A DNA stretch of 64,000 nucleotides from Streptomyces canus (GTDB lineage Bacteria > Actinomycetota > Actinomycetes > Streptomycetales > Streptomycetaceae), in NCBI RefSeq assembly GCF_001514145.1, contig NZ_KQ948666.1, positions 204,466-268,465 on the forward strand, read 5' to 3'. Every line of letters begins with the position of its first letter. Position 1 is the first letter of the stretch. A model generated the notes under the pieces. It did not search any database and was not told the DNA's origin. It worked only from the letters and a program-made list of their open reading frames with translations. The translations under genes and the position numbers were made by a program. This document shows positions 8,123 to 16,134 of the stretch, piece by piece.

Positions 8123-9232
8123 ATGCAGACGGAGCTGAGCAAGAAACTGGGAGTCGAGCACGCCGTCTTCGGCTTCACGCCGTTCCCCGCCGTCGCCGCG
8201 GCCATCAGCCGGGCCGGCGGCTTCGGAGTGCTCGGCGCGGTCCGTTACACGGCCCCCGACGAACTCAAACGCGACCTCGACTGGATTGAAGCGAACGTCG
8301 ACGGCAAGCCGTACGGCCTGGACGTCGTGATGCCCGCCAAGAAGGTCGAGGGGGTGACCGAGGCGGACGTCGAGGCCATGATCCCCGAGGGGCACCGGCA
8401 GTTCGTCAAGGACACCCTCGCCAAGTACGGCGTGCCCGAACTCGCGGAGGGCGAGGCGTCGGGGTGGCGCATCACGGGCTGGATGGAACAGGTCGCCCGC
8501 AACCAGCTGGACGTCGCCTTCGACTATCCGATCCGGCTGCTCGCCAACGCCCTCGGCTCCCCGCCCGCCGACGTGGTGGCCCGCGCGCACGATCAGGGCG
8601 TCCTCGTCGCGGCCCTCGCGGGCAGCGCCCGGCACGCGGTCAAGCACAAGGAGGGCGGCATCGACATCGTGGTCGCCCAGGGCTACGAGGCCGGGGGCCA
8701 CACCGGTGACATCGCCTCCATGGTCCTCACGCCCGAGGTCGTCGACGCCGTGGACCCGCTGCCCGTGCTGGCGGCCGGTGGCATCGGCAGCGGACAGCAG
8801 GTGGCTGCCGCGCTGGCACTCGGGGCTCAGGGTGTGTGGCTCGGCTCCATATGGCTGACCACCACAGAGGCCGAACTGCCCTCGCCCAGGCTCATCGAGA
8901 AGCTGCTGGCGGCCGGCTCCGGCGACACCGTCCGCTCCCGTGCGCTGACCGGGAAGCCCGCACGCCAGCTCCGTACGGAATGGACCGACGCCTGGGACTC
9001 CGCCGACGGACCCGGCACCCTCCCGATGCCCCTGCAGGGCCTGCTGGTCGCCGATGCCGTCTCGCGCATCCAGAAGTACGAGGTGGAGCCACTGCTGGGC
9101 ACGCCCGTCGGCCAGATCGTCGGACGCATGACCAGCGAACGCAGCGTCCAGGCCGTCTTCGACGACCTCACCCGCGGCTTCGAGAAAGCCGTCGATCGCA
9201 TCAACCGCATCGCCGGAAGGAGCGGCCAGTGA
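8123..9232 (+). CDS. Nitronate monooxygenase family flavoprotein
   Basis: A 369-residue FMN-dependent TIM-barrel protein of the nitronate monooxygenase / 2-nitropropane dioxygenase family. It shows the motif YEAGGHTGD (residues 188-196, with the conserved His193) and the phosphate-binding AAGGIGSG (217-224). True nitronate oxidation is only one activity of the family; in actinobacterial steroid catabolism the homologue IpdC works next to CoA ligases. Here it overlaps the following acyl-CoA synthetase gene by 4 bases (GTGA at 9229-9232), so the two are co-transcribed and probably act on the same CoA ester or its precursor. The upstream operator is shared with the crotonase/thiolase locus. Confidence 0.88.
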   Translation: MQTELSKKLGVEHAVFGFTPFPAVAAAISRAGGFGVLGAVRYTAPDELKRDLDWIEANVDGKPYGLDVVMPAKKVEGVTEADVEAMIPEGHRQFVKDTLAKYGVPELAEGEASGWRITGWMEQVARNQLDVAFDYPIRLLANALGSPPADVVARAHDQGVLVAALAGSARHAVKHKEGGIDIVVAQGYEAGGHTGDIASMVLTPEVVDAVDPLPVLAAGGIGSGQQVAAALALGAQGVWLGSIWLTTTEAELPSPRLIEKLLAAGSGDTVRSRALTGKPARQLRTEWTDAWDSADGPGTLPMPLQGLLVADAVSRIQKYEVEPLLGTPVGQIVGRMTSERSVQAVFDDLTRGFEKAVDRINRIAGRSGQ

Positions 9233-10782
9233 CGAGCACACCCCCCGCGGGCTTCTGGGCCCAAGCCACCCAAGACCCCTCGCGGTCGGTCCTCATCGCC
9301 CCGGACGGCTCGCCCTGGACCGCCGGTCGACTCCACGCCGCCGCCAACCAGCTCGTCCACGGCCTGCGCGCCGCCGGACTCGAACGCGGTGACGCCTTCG
9401 CCGTCGTCCTGCCGAACAGCGCCGAGTTCTTCACCGCGCACCTCGCCGCCAGCCAGGCCGGCTTCTACCTGGTTCCGATCAACCATCACTTCGTCGCCCC
9501 CGAGATCGCCTGGATCGTCGCCGACTCCGGCGCCAAGGTGCTCATCGCCGACGAACGCTTCGCCGCCGCGGCCCGGCAGGCGGCCGACGAGGCGGGCCTC
9601 CCCGCGAGCCACCGGTACGCCGTCGGCGAGATCGCCGGCTTCCGGCCGTACGCCGAACTCCTCGACGGACAACCGGAGTCGGCACCCGCGGACCGTGAGC
9701 TCGGCTGGGTCATGAACTACACCTCGGGTACGACGGGCCGCCCGCGCGGTATCCGCCGGCCCCTGCCCGGCAAGCGGCCGGAGGAGGCGTACCTCGGCGG
9801 CTTCCTCGGCATCTTCGGCATCCAGCCCTTCGGCGACAACGTCCACCTCGTCTGCTCGCCGCTCTACCACACGGCCGTCCTCCAGTTCGCGGCCGCGTCC
9901 CTGCACATCGGGCACCGGCTGGTCCTGATGGACAAGTGGACACCCGAGGAGATGCTGCGACTGATCGACGCGCACCGGTGCACCCACACCCATATGGTCC
10001 CGACCCAGTTCCACCGTCTGCTGGCTCTGCCGGAGGAGGTCCGGGCGCGCTACGACGTCTCGTCCATGCGGCACGCCATCCACGGGGCCGCCCCCTGCCC
10101 CGACCATGTGAAGCGGGCGATGCTCGACTGGTGGGGGCCCTGTGTGGAGGAGTACTACGCGGCCAGCGAGGGCGGCGGAGCCTTCGCGACCGCCGAGGAC
10201 TGGCTGAAGAAGCCCGGCACGGTCGGCAAGGCCTGGCCCATCAGCGAACTCGCGATCTTCGACGACGACGGCAACCGGCTGCCGCCAGGCGAACTCGGCA
10301 CCGTGTACCTGAAGATGAACACGGGTGGCTTCGCCTACCACAAGGACGAAGCCAAGACGAAGAAGAACCGCATCGGAGACTTCTTCACCGTGGGCGACCT
10401 GGGGCTCCTGGACGAGGACGGCTACCTCTTCCTCCGCGACCGCAAGATCGACATGATCATCTCCGGCGGGGTGAACATCTACCCCGCCGAGATCGAGTCC
10501 GTCCTGCTCCAACACCCCGCCGTCGCCGACGCCGCCGCCTTCGGCATCCCGCACGACGACTGGGGCGAGGAGGTCAAGGCCGCGGTGGAACCGGCCCCGG
10601 GCCACGCGCCCGGGCCGGACCTGGCCGACGACCTCCTCGCCCACTGCGCCGCACAACTCGCCGGCTACAAACGCCCGAAGAGCGTCGACTTCATCACCGA
10701 GATGCCCCGCGATCCCAACGGCAAGCTGTACAAGCGACGCCTGAGGGATCCGTACTGGCAGGGGCGCTCGCGGCCGGTGTGA
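9229..10782 (+). CDS. Acyl-CoA synthetase (FadD-like, AMP-forming)
   Basis: A 517-residue ANL-superfamily ligase that activates a carboxylic acid as acyl-AMP and then acyl-CoA. The ATP-binding P-loop YTSGTTGRPRG is at residues 164-174; YYAASEGGG is the A5-like adenine site; GDLGLLDEDGYLFLRDRKIDMIISGG is the hinge and A8 region (given in pieces, around 390-420); and the C-terminal catalytic Lys lies in DPNGKLYKRRLR. The GTG start overlaps the upstream TGA (translational coupling). It ends 3 bases before the convergent penicillin-acylase gene. The substrate class cannot be told from sequence. Confidence 0.9.
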   Translation: MTSTPPAGFWAQATQDPSRSVLIAPDGSPWTAGRLHAAANQLVHGLRAAGLERGDAFAVVLPNSAEFFTAHLAASQAGFYLVPINHHFVAPEIAWIVADSGAKVLIADERFAAAARQAADEAGLPASHRYAVGEIAGFRPYAELLDGQPESAPADRELGWVMNYTSGTTGRPRGIRRPLPGKRPEEAYLGGFLGIFGIQPFGDNVHLVCSPLYHTAVLQFAAASLHIGHRLVLMDKWTPEEMLRLIDAHRCTHTHMVPTQFHRLLALPEEVRARYDVSSMRHAIHGAAPCPDHVKRAMLDWWGPCVEEYYAASEGGGAFATAEDWLKKPGTVGKAWPISELAIFDDDGNRLPPGELGTVYLKMNTGGFAYHKDEAKTKKNRIGDFFTVGDLGLLDEDGYLFLRDRKIDMIISGGVNIYPAEIESVLLQHPAVADAAAFGIPHDDWGEEVKAAVEPAPGHAPGPDLADDLLAHCAAQLAGYKRPKSVDFITEMPRDPNGKLYKRRLRDPYWQGRSRPV

Positions 10783-10785
10783 GCC

Positions 10786-13182
10786 TCAGGAACGGACCCG
10801 GACGACCCGCAGCGCCGGCGACGACACGATGTCCTTCTCGCAGAACCGGGACGTCACCCACTTCTCCGCCGAGAACAGCCGCGTCTGGTCGCTGAAGTGC
10901 GGCGAGTTCGGGTTCGAGGACTGGGAGTACGTCAGCAGGGTCCGGGCCACCGGGCAGCGGCCGCCGTCCCAGCCCACCGCCTGGATGTAGCTGGACCCGG
11001 TCGTCACCTCCGTGTATCCGCCGCCCGCCGGGTTCCACACCGGCTCGACCTTGTTCCACACCCCCAGCGACTCGGTGCCGCCCGGAACGGCGATGTGCTT
11101 GCCGTTCCGTACGACGAACTGGTGCTCCCCGAGTCGCGATTCCAGCGGGACACCGGCCGCCCGGAGCTCGGTCACCGTGTCCGCGAGGGCCGTGGCGAAG
11201 GCCGGCGCGTCGGTGTTGAGCGTGTTCGGCGTGCCCACCGGGTCGGCCGCCGAGAACGGCACCTTCCACAGCGAGGAAGTGGGCAGTTTCCGCCAGAGCC
11301 GGTCGAAGAGCAGCGCACCCCGGCTGTCGGTGTTCGCGGTGCGGTCCCAGGCCGCGAGCACCGCGCAGGCCTCGCGGACGTCAACCGCCCTGCCGTCACT
11401 GCCTGTTGCCGTGCCACCAGGGAGCGCGGTGCATGCCTTCGCCGCGTCCGCCGCCGCGAGGTCGCCCGCGGTCACCCGGTTGGCGAACTGTTGCGCCTGA
11501 AGGTCCCGTACGGTCAGCCGGCCCCGCGCGGCCATCGCGGACACGTCCTGGAGGGCACCGCGGGTGCGCATCGAGCGCTGCGTGCCCACGGTGCCGAAGA
11601 CCCGCTCGTACCCGGTGATCGGCCGCTCGGCGTTGGCCAGCCAGGCGCTGTCGTTGGAGTTCTCCGCGTACGGCGCGTCCGTGAGGACCGGCATCTTCGC
11701 GGGCCCGAAGATCCCCGGCTGTACGGCGTCCGGATCACTGCCGAGGGCACAGTCGCCGCGCGAACCGTCGAGGATCGCCACGCCCGAGGCGGGGTAGGTG
11801 ACCCGGCCCAGGGGAGTGGAGCAGCGCTGGGCCAGTTCGTCGGTGATCCGGGGGAGCACCTGAGACTGCGTGAACAGCGTGTGCCCCTGCGAGTCGGCGG
11901 CGATCGTGTTGACCCACGGCAGCCCCTGGGTGCGCTTCAACGCGCCCAGAACGTCGCTCGTGCTGTGGGCCTTGCTGAAGCCGAGGGCCGTGTCGGAGGC
12001 GCGCAGGTTGGTGGCGTTCGGGTCGTTGAGGGCGTACGCCGTCGTGGTCGTCCAGGGCAGCGGCAGCGAGGCGCCGAGCGAGGTGACGACCGGGCCGTAC
12101 CGCGTCCACCACTGGGTCCCCGTCACCGGTTCGCCGCCCTGGACGGCGACGGTCACCCGGCGCTCGGTCATCCGCTCCGGTCTGCCGTCGACGAGGTACG
12201 TGGTCGGGTCGGCCGGGTCGAGGGTGAGCTGGTGCAGGTTGAGGGTGACGCCCGTGGCCACGGTGTGGCTCCAGGCCACCTGCGCGTTGTGGCCTATGGA
12301 GATCGTCGCCGAGCCGAGCAGCGAGCCGCCCGCGATGTTCAGTTCGCCGGGGATGGTCTGCTGCGACTGCCAGAAGCGGCGGCCGCCCTGCCAGGGGTAG
12401 TGCGGGTTGCCGAGGAGCAGCCCCCGGCCGTTCGCCGTCGTGGCCCCGCTGAAGGCCACCGCGTTGGAGCCCATGTCGGCGGAGTCGGCGGCGAACAGTT
12501 CCCGGGCCGCGCGGGCGGTGTCCCGGGCGTCCGGTGCGGCGGACGTCGCAGTGGTGGACGCGGGCGGCTGCGCGGCCGTGATGCCGTCCACGGCCCGGCC
12601 CTGACCGCCGAGCACGGCCGGCGCGAAGTTGCGCGCGGCCACGTCCTGGACCGTCACCGGACGCACCCAGCCGGCGCCCTTGCACGCCGGGTCGGTGATC
12701 CGGTTCTTCCGCAGCCAGGCGTTGTAGCCCGCCGCGAAGCCCCGCATCAGCTCCTTCACCGCACGGCTCGGACCGCGCGGCGCAGGTGTGGCCATCAGCT
12801 TCTCCACCGTCCCCGCCTCCCGCACCCCGCGGAAGTACAGGTCGCTGGAGAGGTTCCTGGTGGCCGAGGAGAGTGCGGAGTCGGAGGCCGCGTCGGCCCC
12901 GAAGAAGCGCGAACGTTCGCCGCGCACGGTCACGAACCCGTCGGCGAGCGCGCACACCTGGTCGGTGGCCTGCGCCCACCCGGTGCCGAATCCGAGATCC
13001 GCGTAGTTCTTCGCGAGGATGTGCGGGATGCCGTACTCGGTGTAGCGGATGGTGGCGGAGAGACCGCCGTGGGACGGATGTTCCTGTTTCTGCTGGTTCT
13101 GTGCCGCTGCGGCCGGCAGCGTGCCGACGGCGGCGGACAGGGCCACGGCCGCGACGACGGCGCGTCTGAGGCGGGTGCGCAT
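10786..13182 (-). CDS. Secreted penicillin acylase family protein (Ntn hydrolase)
   Basis: A 798-residue N-terminal-nucleophile amidohydrolase made as a single precursor. A signal peptide covers residues 1-27 (RTRLRR followed by an Ala/Val core and AAAA cleavage region). The autoprocessing site is DMG|SNAVAFSG, making Ser239 the nucleophile of the mature beta chain; GNPHYPW (258-264) follows as in acylases of the aculeacin A / lipopeptide / acyl-homoserine-lactone group. It hydrolyses amide-linked acyl chains outside the cell. The start at 13182 is chosen because the signal peptide begins there; in-frame starts at 13200 and 13260 would extend it. It is divergent from an acyl-CoA synthetase gene with 63 bp and a palindromic operator between them. 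Confidence 0.92.
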   Translation of the reverse strand: MRTRLRRAVVAAVALSAAVGTLPAAAAQNQQKQEHPSHGGLSATIRYTEYGIPHILAKNYADLGFGTGWAQATDQVCALADGFVTVRGERSRFFGADAASDSALSSATRNLSSDLYFRGVREAGTVEKLMATPAPRGPSRAVKELMRGFAAGYNAWLRKNRITDPACKGAGWVRPVTVQDVAARNFAPAVLGGQGRAVDGITAAQPPASTTATSAAPDARDTARAARELFAADSADMGSNAVAFSGATTANGRGLLLGNPHYPWQGGRRFWQSQQTIPGELNIAGGSLLGSATISIGHNAQVAWSHTVATGVTLNLHQLTLDPADPTTYLVDGRPERMTERRVTVAVQGGEPVTGTQWWTRYGPVVTSLGASLPLPWTTTTAYALNDPNATNLRASDTALGFSKAHSTSDVLGALKRTQGLPWVNTIAADSQGHTLFTQSQVLPRITDELAQRCSTPLGRVTYPASGVAILDGSRGDCALGSDPDAVQPGIFGPAKMPVLTDAPYAENSNDSAWLANAERPITGYERVFGTVGTQRSMRTRGALQDVSAMAARGRLTVRDLQAQQFANRVTAGDLAAADAAKACTALPGGTATGSDGRAVDVREACAVLAAWDRTANTDSRGALLFDRLWRKLPTSSLWKVPFSAADPVGTPNTLNTDAPAFATALADTVTELRAAGVPLESRLGEHQFVVRNGKHIAVPGGTESLGVWNKVEPVWNPAGGGYTEVTTGSSYIQAVGWDGGRCPVARTLLTYSQSSNPNSPHFSDQTRLFSAEKWVTSRFCEKDIVSSPALRVVRVRS

Positions 13183-13223
13183 CGTGCCTCCCAACGTCAT
13201 TGAGGGAAGGAGCGGTTGAGCGT

Positions 13224-13237
13224 ACCAACCGGTAGGT
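13224..13237 (+). promoter_or_regulatory. TetR-type palindrome between acylase and FadD genes
   Basis: ACCAACCGGTAGGT is a 14-bp palindrome with a single mismatched pair (ACCxACCGGTxGGT), placed in the 63-bp divergent spacer, 9 bp upstream of the ATG at 13246. Both promoters would be occluded by a bound repressor. No TetR gene is adjacent. Confidence 0.5.
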
Positions 13238-13245
13238 TGTCCCGT

Positions 13246-14742
13246 ATGACGCCTGGACACGGCAGTACGGTTGACGGGGTGCTGCGGCGCAGCGCCCGGC
13301 GCACCCCGGCGCGCGTCGCGGTGGAGTACGGCGAGCGCTCATGGACGTACGAGGAACTCGACGACGCCGTCTCACGAGCGGCGCGAGTTCTCCTCGACCA
13401 GGGCCTCGAGCGCGGTGACCGGGTGGGCGCCTACGGCCACAACTCGGACGCGTATCTGATCGCCTTCCTGGCCTGCGCCCGCGCGGGACTGGTGCATGTG
13501 CCGGTCAACCAGAACCTCACCGGCGAGGATCTCGCGTACATCGTCGGCCAGTCGGGCACCACGCTCGTCCTCGCCGATCCCGACCTCGCGGGGCGGCTGC
13601 CGGAGGGTGTGCGCACGGTGCCCCTGCGGGACGCCGACGAGTCGCTGCTGGCCCGCCTGGCCACGGCGGCGCCGTACGACGGCCCCGAACCGCGCAGTGA
13701 GGACCTGGTCCAGCTGCTGTACACCTCGGGGACGACGGCCCTGCCCAAGGGCGCGATGATGACCCACCGCGCCCTGGTCCACGAGTACCTGAGCGCGATC
13801 ACCGCCTGCGATCTCAGCGCGGGTGACCGGCCCGTGCACTCGCTGCCGCTCTACCACTCGGCCCAGATGCACGTCTTCCTGCTGCCGTATCTCGCGGTCG
13901 GCGCGACGAACATCATCCTCGACGCGCCCGACGGCGACCGCCTCTTCGACCTGATCGAACAGGGCCGCGCGGACAGCCTGTTCGCGCCGCCCACCGTGTG
14001 GATCGGACTGTCCAACCGCCCCGACTTCGCCACGCGTGACCTCGGCGGACTCCGCAAGGCGTACTACGGCGCCTCGATCATGCCGGTGCCCGTCCTGGAA
14101 CGACTCCGCGAGCGCCTGCCGAAGCTGGCCTTCTACAACTGTTTCGGCCAGAGCGAGATCGGCCCGCTCGCGACCGTCCTCGCGCCCGACGAGCACAAGG
14201 GGCGGATGGACTCCTGCGGCCGTACCGTCCTGTTCGTCGACGCCCGGGTCGTGGACGAGAACGGCAAGGACGTGCCGGACGGAACGCCCGGCGAGATCGT
14301 CTACAAGTCGCCGCAGTTGTGCGAGGGCTACTGGGACAAGCCCGAGGAGACCGAAGCGGCCTTCCGGGACGGCTGGTTCCACTCCGGCGACCTCGCGGTG
14401 CGGGACGCGCACGGCTACTTCACCATCGTCGACCGCGTGAAGGACGTCATCAACTCCGGTGGCGTGCTGGTCGCCTCACGCCAGGTCGAGGACGCGCTGT
14501 ACACGCATGACGCCGTGGCCGAGGTCGCCGTGATCGGCCTGCCCGACGAGCGGTGGATCGAGGCCGTCACGGCGGTCGTCGTCCCGCGCGGCGAGGTCAC
14601 CGAGGCCGAACTCCTCGACCACGTCCGGGAGAAGCTCGCCCACTTCAAGGCACCCAAGCGGGTGCTGTTCGTGGACGAGCTGCCGAGGAACGCGAGCGGG
14701 AAGATCCTCAAGCGGGAGCTGCGGGACCGGTTCGCGGACTAG
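13246..14742 (+). CDS. Acyl-CoA synthetase (FadD-like), short-form
   Basis: A 498-residue AMP-forming CoA ligase. The P-loop LLYTSGTTALPKGAMMTH is around residues 157-174, the A5 motif is YNCFGQSEIG, the A7/A8 hinge is GWFHSGDLAVRDAHGYFTIVDR (given as 375-396), and the catalytic Lys lies in NASGKILKREL near the C-terminus. All catalytic motifs are intact. The ATG at 13246 follows a palindromic operator; an upstream in-frame GTG at 13216 would place the operator inside the gene and is rejected. It ends overlapping paaK tail-to-tail by 4 bases. Family knowledge allows medium/long-chain or aromatic acids; divergence from a secreted acylase makes fatty acids released outside the cell an attractive but unproven substrate. 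Confidence 0.9.
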   Translation: MTPGHGSTVDGVLRRSARRTPARVAVEYGERSWTYEELDDAVSRAARVLLDQGLERGDRVGAYGHNSDAYLIAFLACARAGLVHVPVNQNLTGEDLAYIVGQSGTTLVLADPDLAGRLPEGVRTVPLRDADESLLARLATAAPYDGPEPRSEDLVQLLYTSGTTALPKGAMMTHRALVHEYLSAITACDLSAGDRPVHSLPLYHSAQMHVFLLPYLAVGATNIILDAPDGDRLFDLIEQGRADSLFAPPTVWIGLSNRPDFATRDLGGLRKAYYGASIMPVPVLERLRERLPKLAFYNCFGQSEIGPLATVLAPDEHKGRMDSCGRTVLFVDARVVDENGKDVPDGTPGEIVYKSPQLCEGYWDKPEETEAAFRDGWFHSGDLAVRDAHGYFTIVDRVKDVINSGGVLVASRQVEDALYTHDAVAEVAVIGLPDERWIEAVTAVVVPRGEVTEAELLDHVREKLAHFKAPKRVLFVDELPRNASGKILKRELRDRFAD

Positions 14743-16034
14743 CGGGGGCGCAGGTCGACGATCCGGCGGATCTTTCCGACGGACCGCTCCAGGGACTCCG
14801 GTTCGACGATCTCGACGGCGACCGACACCCCGATGCCGTCCTTGACGGCCGTCGCGATGGTCCGTGCGGCCGCGTCCCGGGTCTCGGGTGTGGCGCCCGG
14901 CCGGGCCTCCGCGCGCACGGTGAGGGCGTCCAGGCGGCCCTCACGGGTGAGCCGGAGCTGGAAGTGGGGCGCGACGCCCGGGGTGCGCAGGACGATCTCC
15001 TCGATCTGGGTGGGGAAGAGGTTCACCCCGCGCAGGATCACCATGTCGTCGCTGCGGCCGGTGACCTTCTCCATCCGCCGGAACACCCGGGCCGTGCCCG
15101 GCAGCAGCCGGGTCAGATCCCGGGTCCGGTAGCGGACGACGGGCATCGCCTCCTTGGTGAGCGAGGTGAACACCAGCTCACCCCTCTCGCCGTCCGGCAG
15201 CACCTCCCCGGTGATCGGGTCGACGATCTCGGGGAAGAAGTGGTCCTCCCACACATGGAGCCCGTCCTTGGTGTCCACGCACTCCTGCGCGACGCCCGGG
15301 CCGATCACCTCCGACAGCCCGTATATGTCCACGGCGTCGATCGCGAACCGCTCCTCGATCTCCCGGCGCATCTCCTCCGTCCAGGGCTCGGCGCCGAAGA
15401 CGCCCACGCGCAGAGAGGTGCCGCGCGGATCGACGCCCTGCCGCTCGAACTCGTCGAGAAGCGTGAGCATGTACGACGGGGTCACCATGATGATGCCGGG
15501 TTCCAGGTCCTGGATGAGCTGGACCTGGCGTGCCGTCATGCCGCCGGACGCGGGGACGACCGTACAGCCGAGCCGTTCGGCGCCGTAGTGTGCGCCGAGG
15601 CCACCGGTGAACAGCCCATAGCCGTACGCCACATGCACCACGTCCCCGGGCCTGCCGCCGGCCGCCCGGATGGAACGCGCCACCATGTCGGCCCACAGGT
15701 CCAGATCGTTGTCCGTGTAGCCGACGACTGTGGGGCGCCCGGTGGTGCCGCTGGAGGCATGGATGCGCCGCACATGGTCCCGGGGCACGGCGAACATCCC
15801 GTACGGATAGTTCTCGCGCAGGTCCGCCTTGGTGGTGAACGGGAACCGGGCCAGGTCGCTCAGGGAGCGGCAGTCGTCCGGGCGGACACCCGCCTTGTCG
15901 AAGGACTCCCGGTAGAACGGCACGTGCTCGTACGCGTGCCGCAGAGACGCCCGCATGCGCTCCAGCTGCACCGCCCGCAACGCCCCGGCGTCCAGTCGTT
16001 CCCCCGAGTCCAGCAGCTCCGCCGCATCCGCCAT
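14739..16034 (-). CDS. paaK: Phenylacetate--CoA ligase PaaK
   Basis: A 431-residue ligase that converts phenylacetate to phenylacetyl-CoA, the first step of the paa pathway. PaaK-specific features are the shortened N-terminus, the P-loop SSGTTGRPTVVGYT (residues 94-107), VAYGYGLFTGGLGAHYG, YGLSEVIGPG, and a C-terminal domain with RSDDMVILRGVNLFPTQIE. The ATG at 16034 has a GAAAGGGG ribosome site; the longer in-frame GTG at 16058 has none. No paaABCDE or later pathway genes are present in the window, so either they lie elsewhere or the enzyme feeds phenylacetyl-CoA (or another aryl-CoA) into something else. A palindromic operator lies 37 bp upstream. Confidence 0.92.
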   Translation of the reverse strand: MADAAELLDSGERLDAGALRAVQLERMRASLRHAYEHVPFYRESFDKAGVRPDDCRSLSDLARFPFTTKADLRENYPYGMFAVPRDHVRRIHASSGTTGRPTVVGYTDNDLDLWADMVARSIRAAGGRPGDVVHVAYGYGLFTGGLGAHYGAERLGCTVVPASGGMTARQVQLIQDLEPGIIMVTPSYMLTLLDEFERQGVDPRGTSLRVGVFGAEPWTEEMRREIEERFAIDAVDIYGLSEVIGPGVAQECVDTKDGLHVWEDHFFPEIVDPITGEVLPDGERGELVFTSLTKEAMPVVRYRTRDLTRLLPGTARVFRRMEKVTGRSDDMVILRGVNLFPTQIEEIVLRTPGVAPHFQLRLTREGRLDALTVRAEARPGATPETRDAAARTIATAVKDGIGVSVAVEIVEPESLERSVGKIRRIVDLRPR

Positions 16035-16071
16035 CGGAACGCCCCTTTCGCCACCCACCGTGTCATCACGG

Positions 16072-16091
16072 GCGACCGATCATTCGGTCGC
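16072..16091 (+). promoter_or_regulatory. Perfect inverted repeat in paaK promoter (PaaR-like site)
   Basis: GCGACCGA-TCAT-TCGGTCGC: 8-base perfect arms around a 4-base centre, 37 bp upstream of the paaK start. The ACCG-A-n-T-CGGT core resembles sites of TetR-type PaaR repressors that respond to phenylacetyl-CoA in actinobacteria. The spacing to the gene suggests occlusion of the promoter. The regulator gene is not in the window next to it. Confidence 0.6.
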
Positions 16092-16134
16092 GGTGCTGGG
16101 GATCAGTAATCCAGGCGATCGGCGAGGAGGCAAG

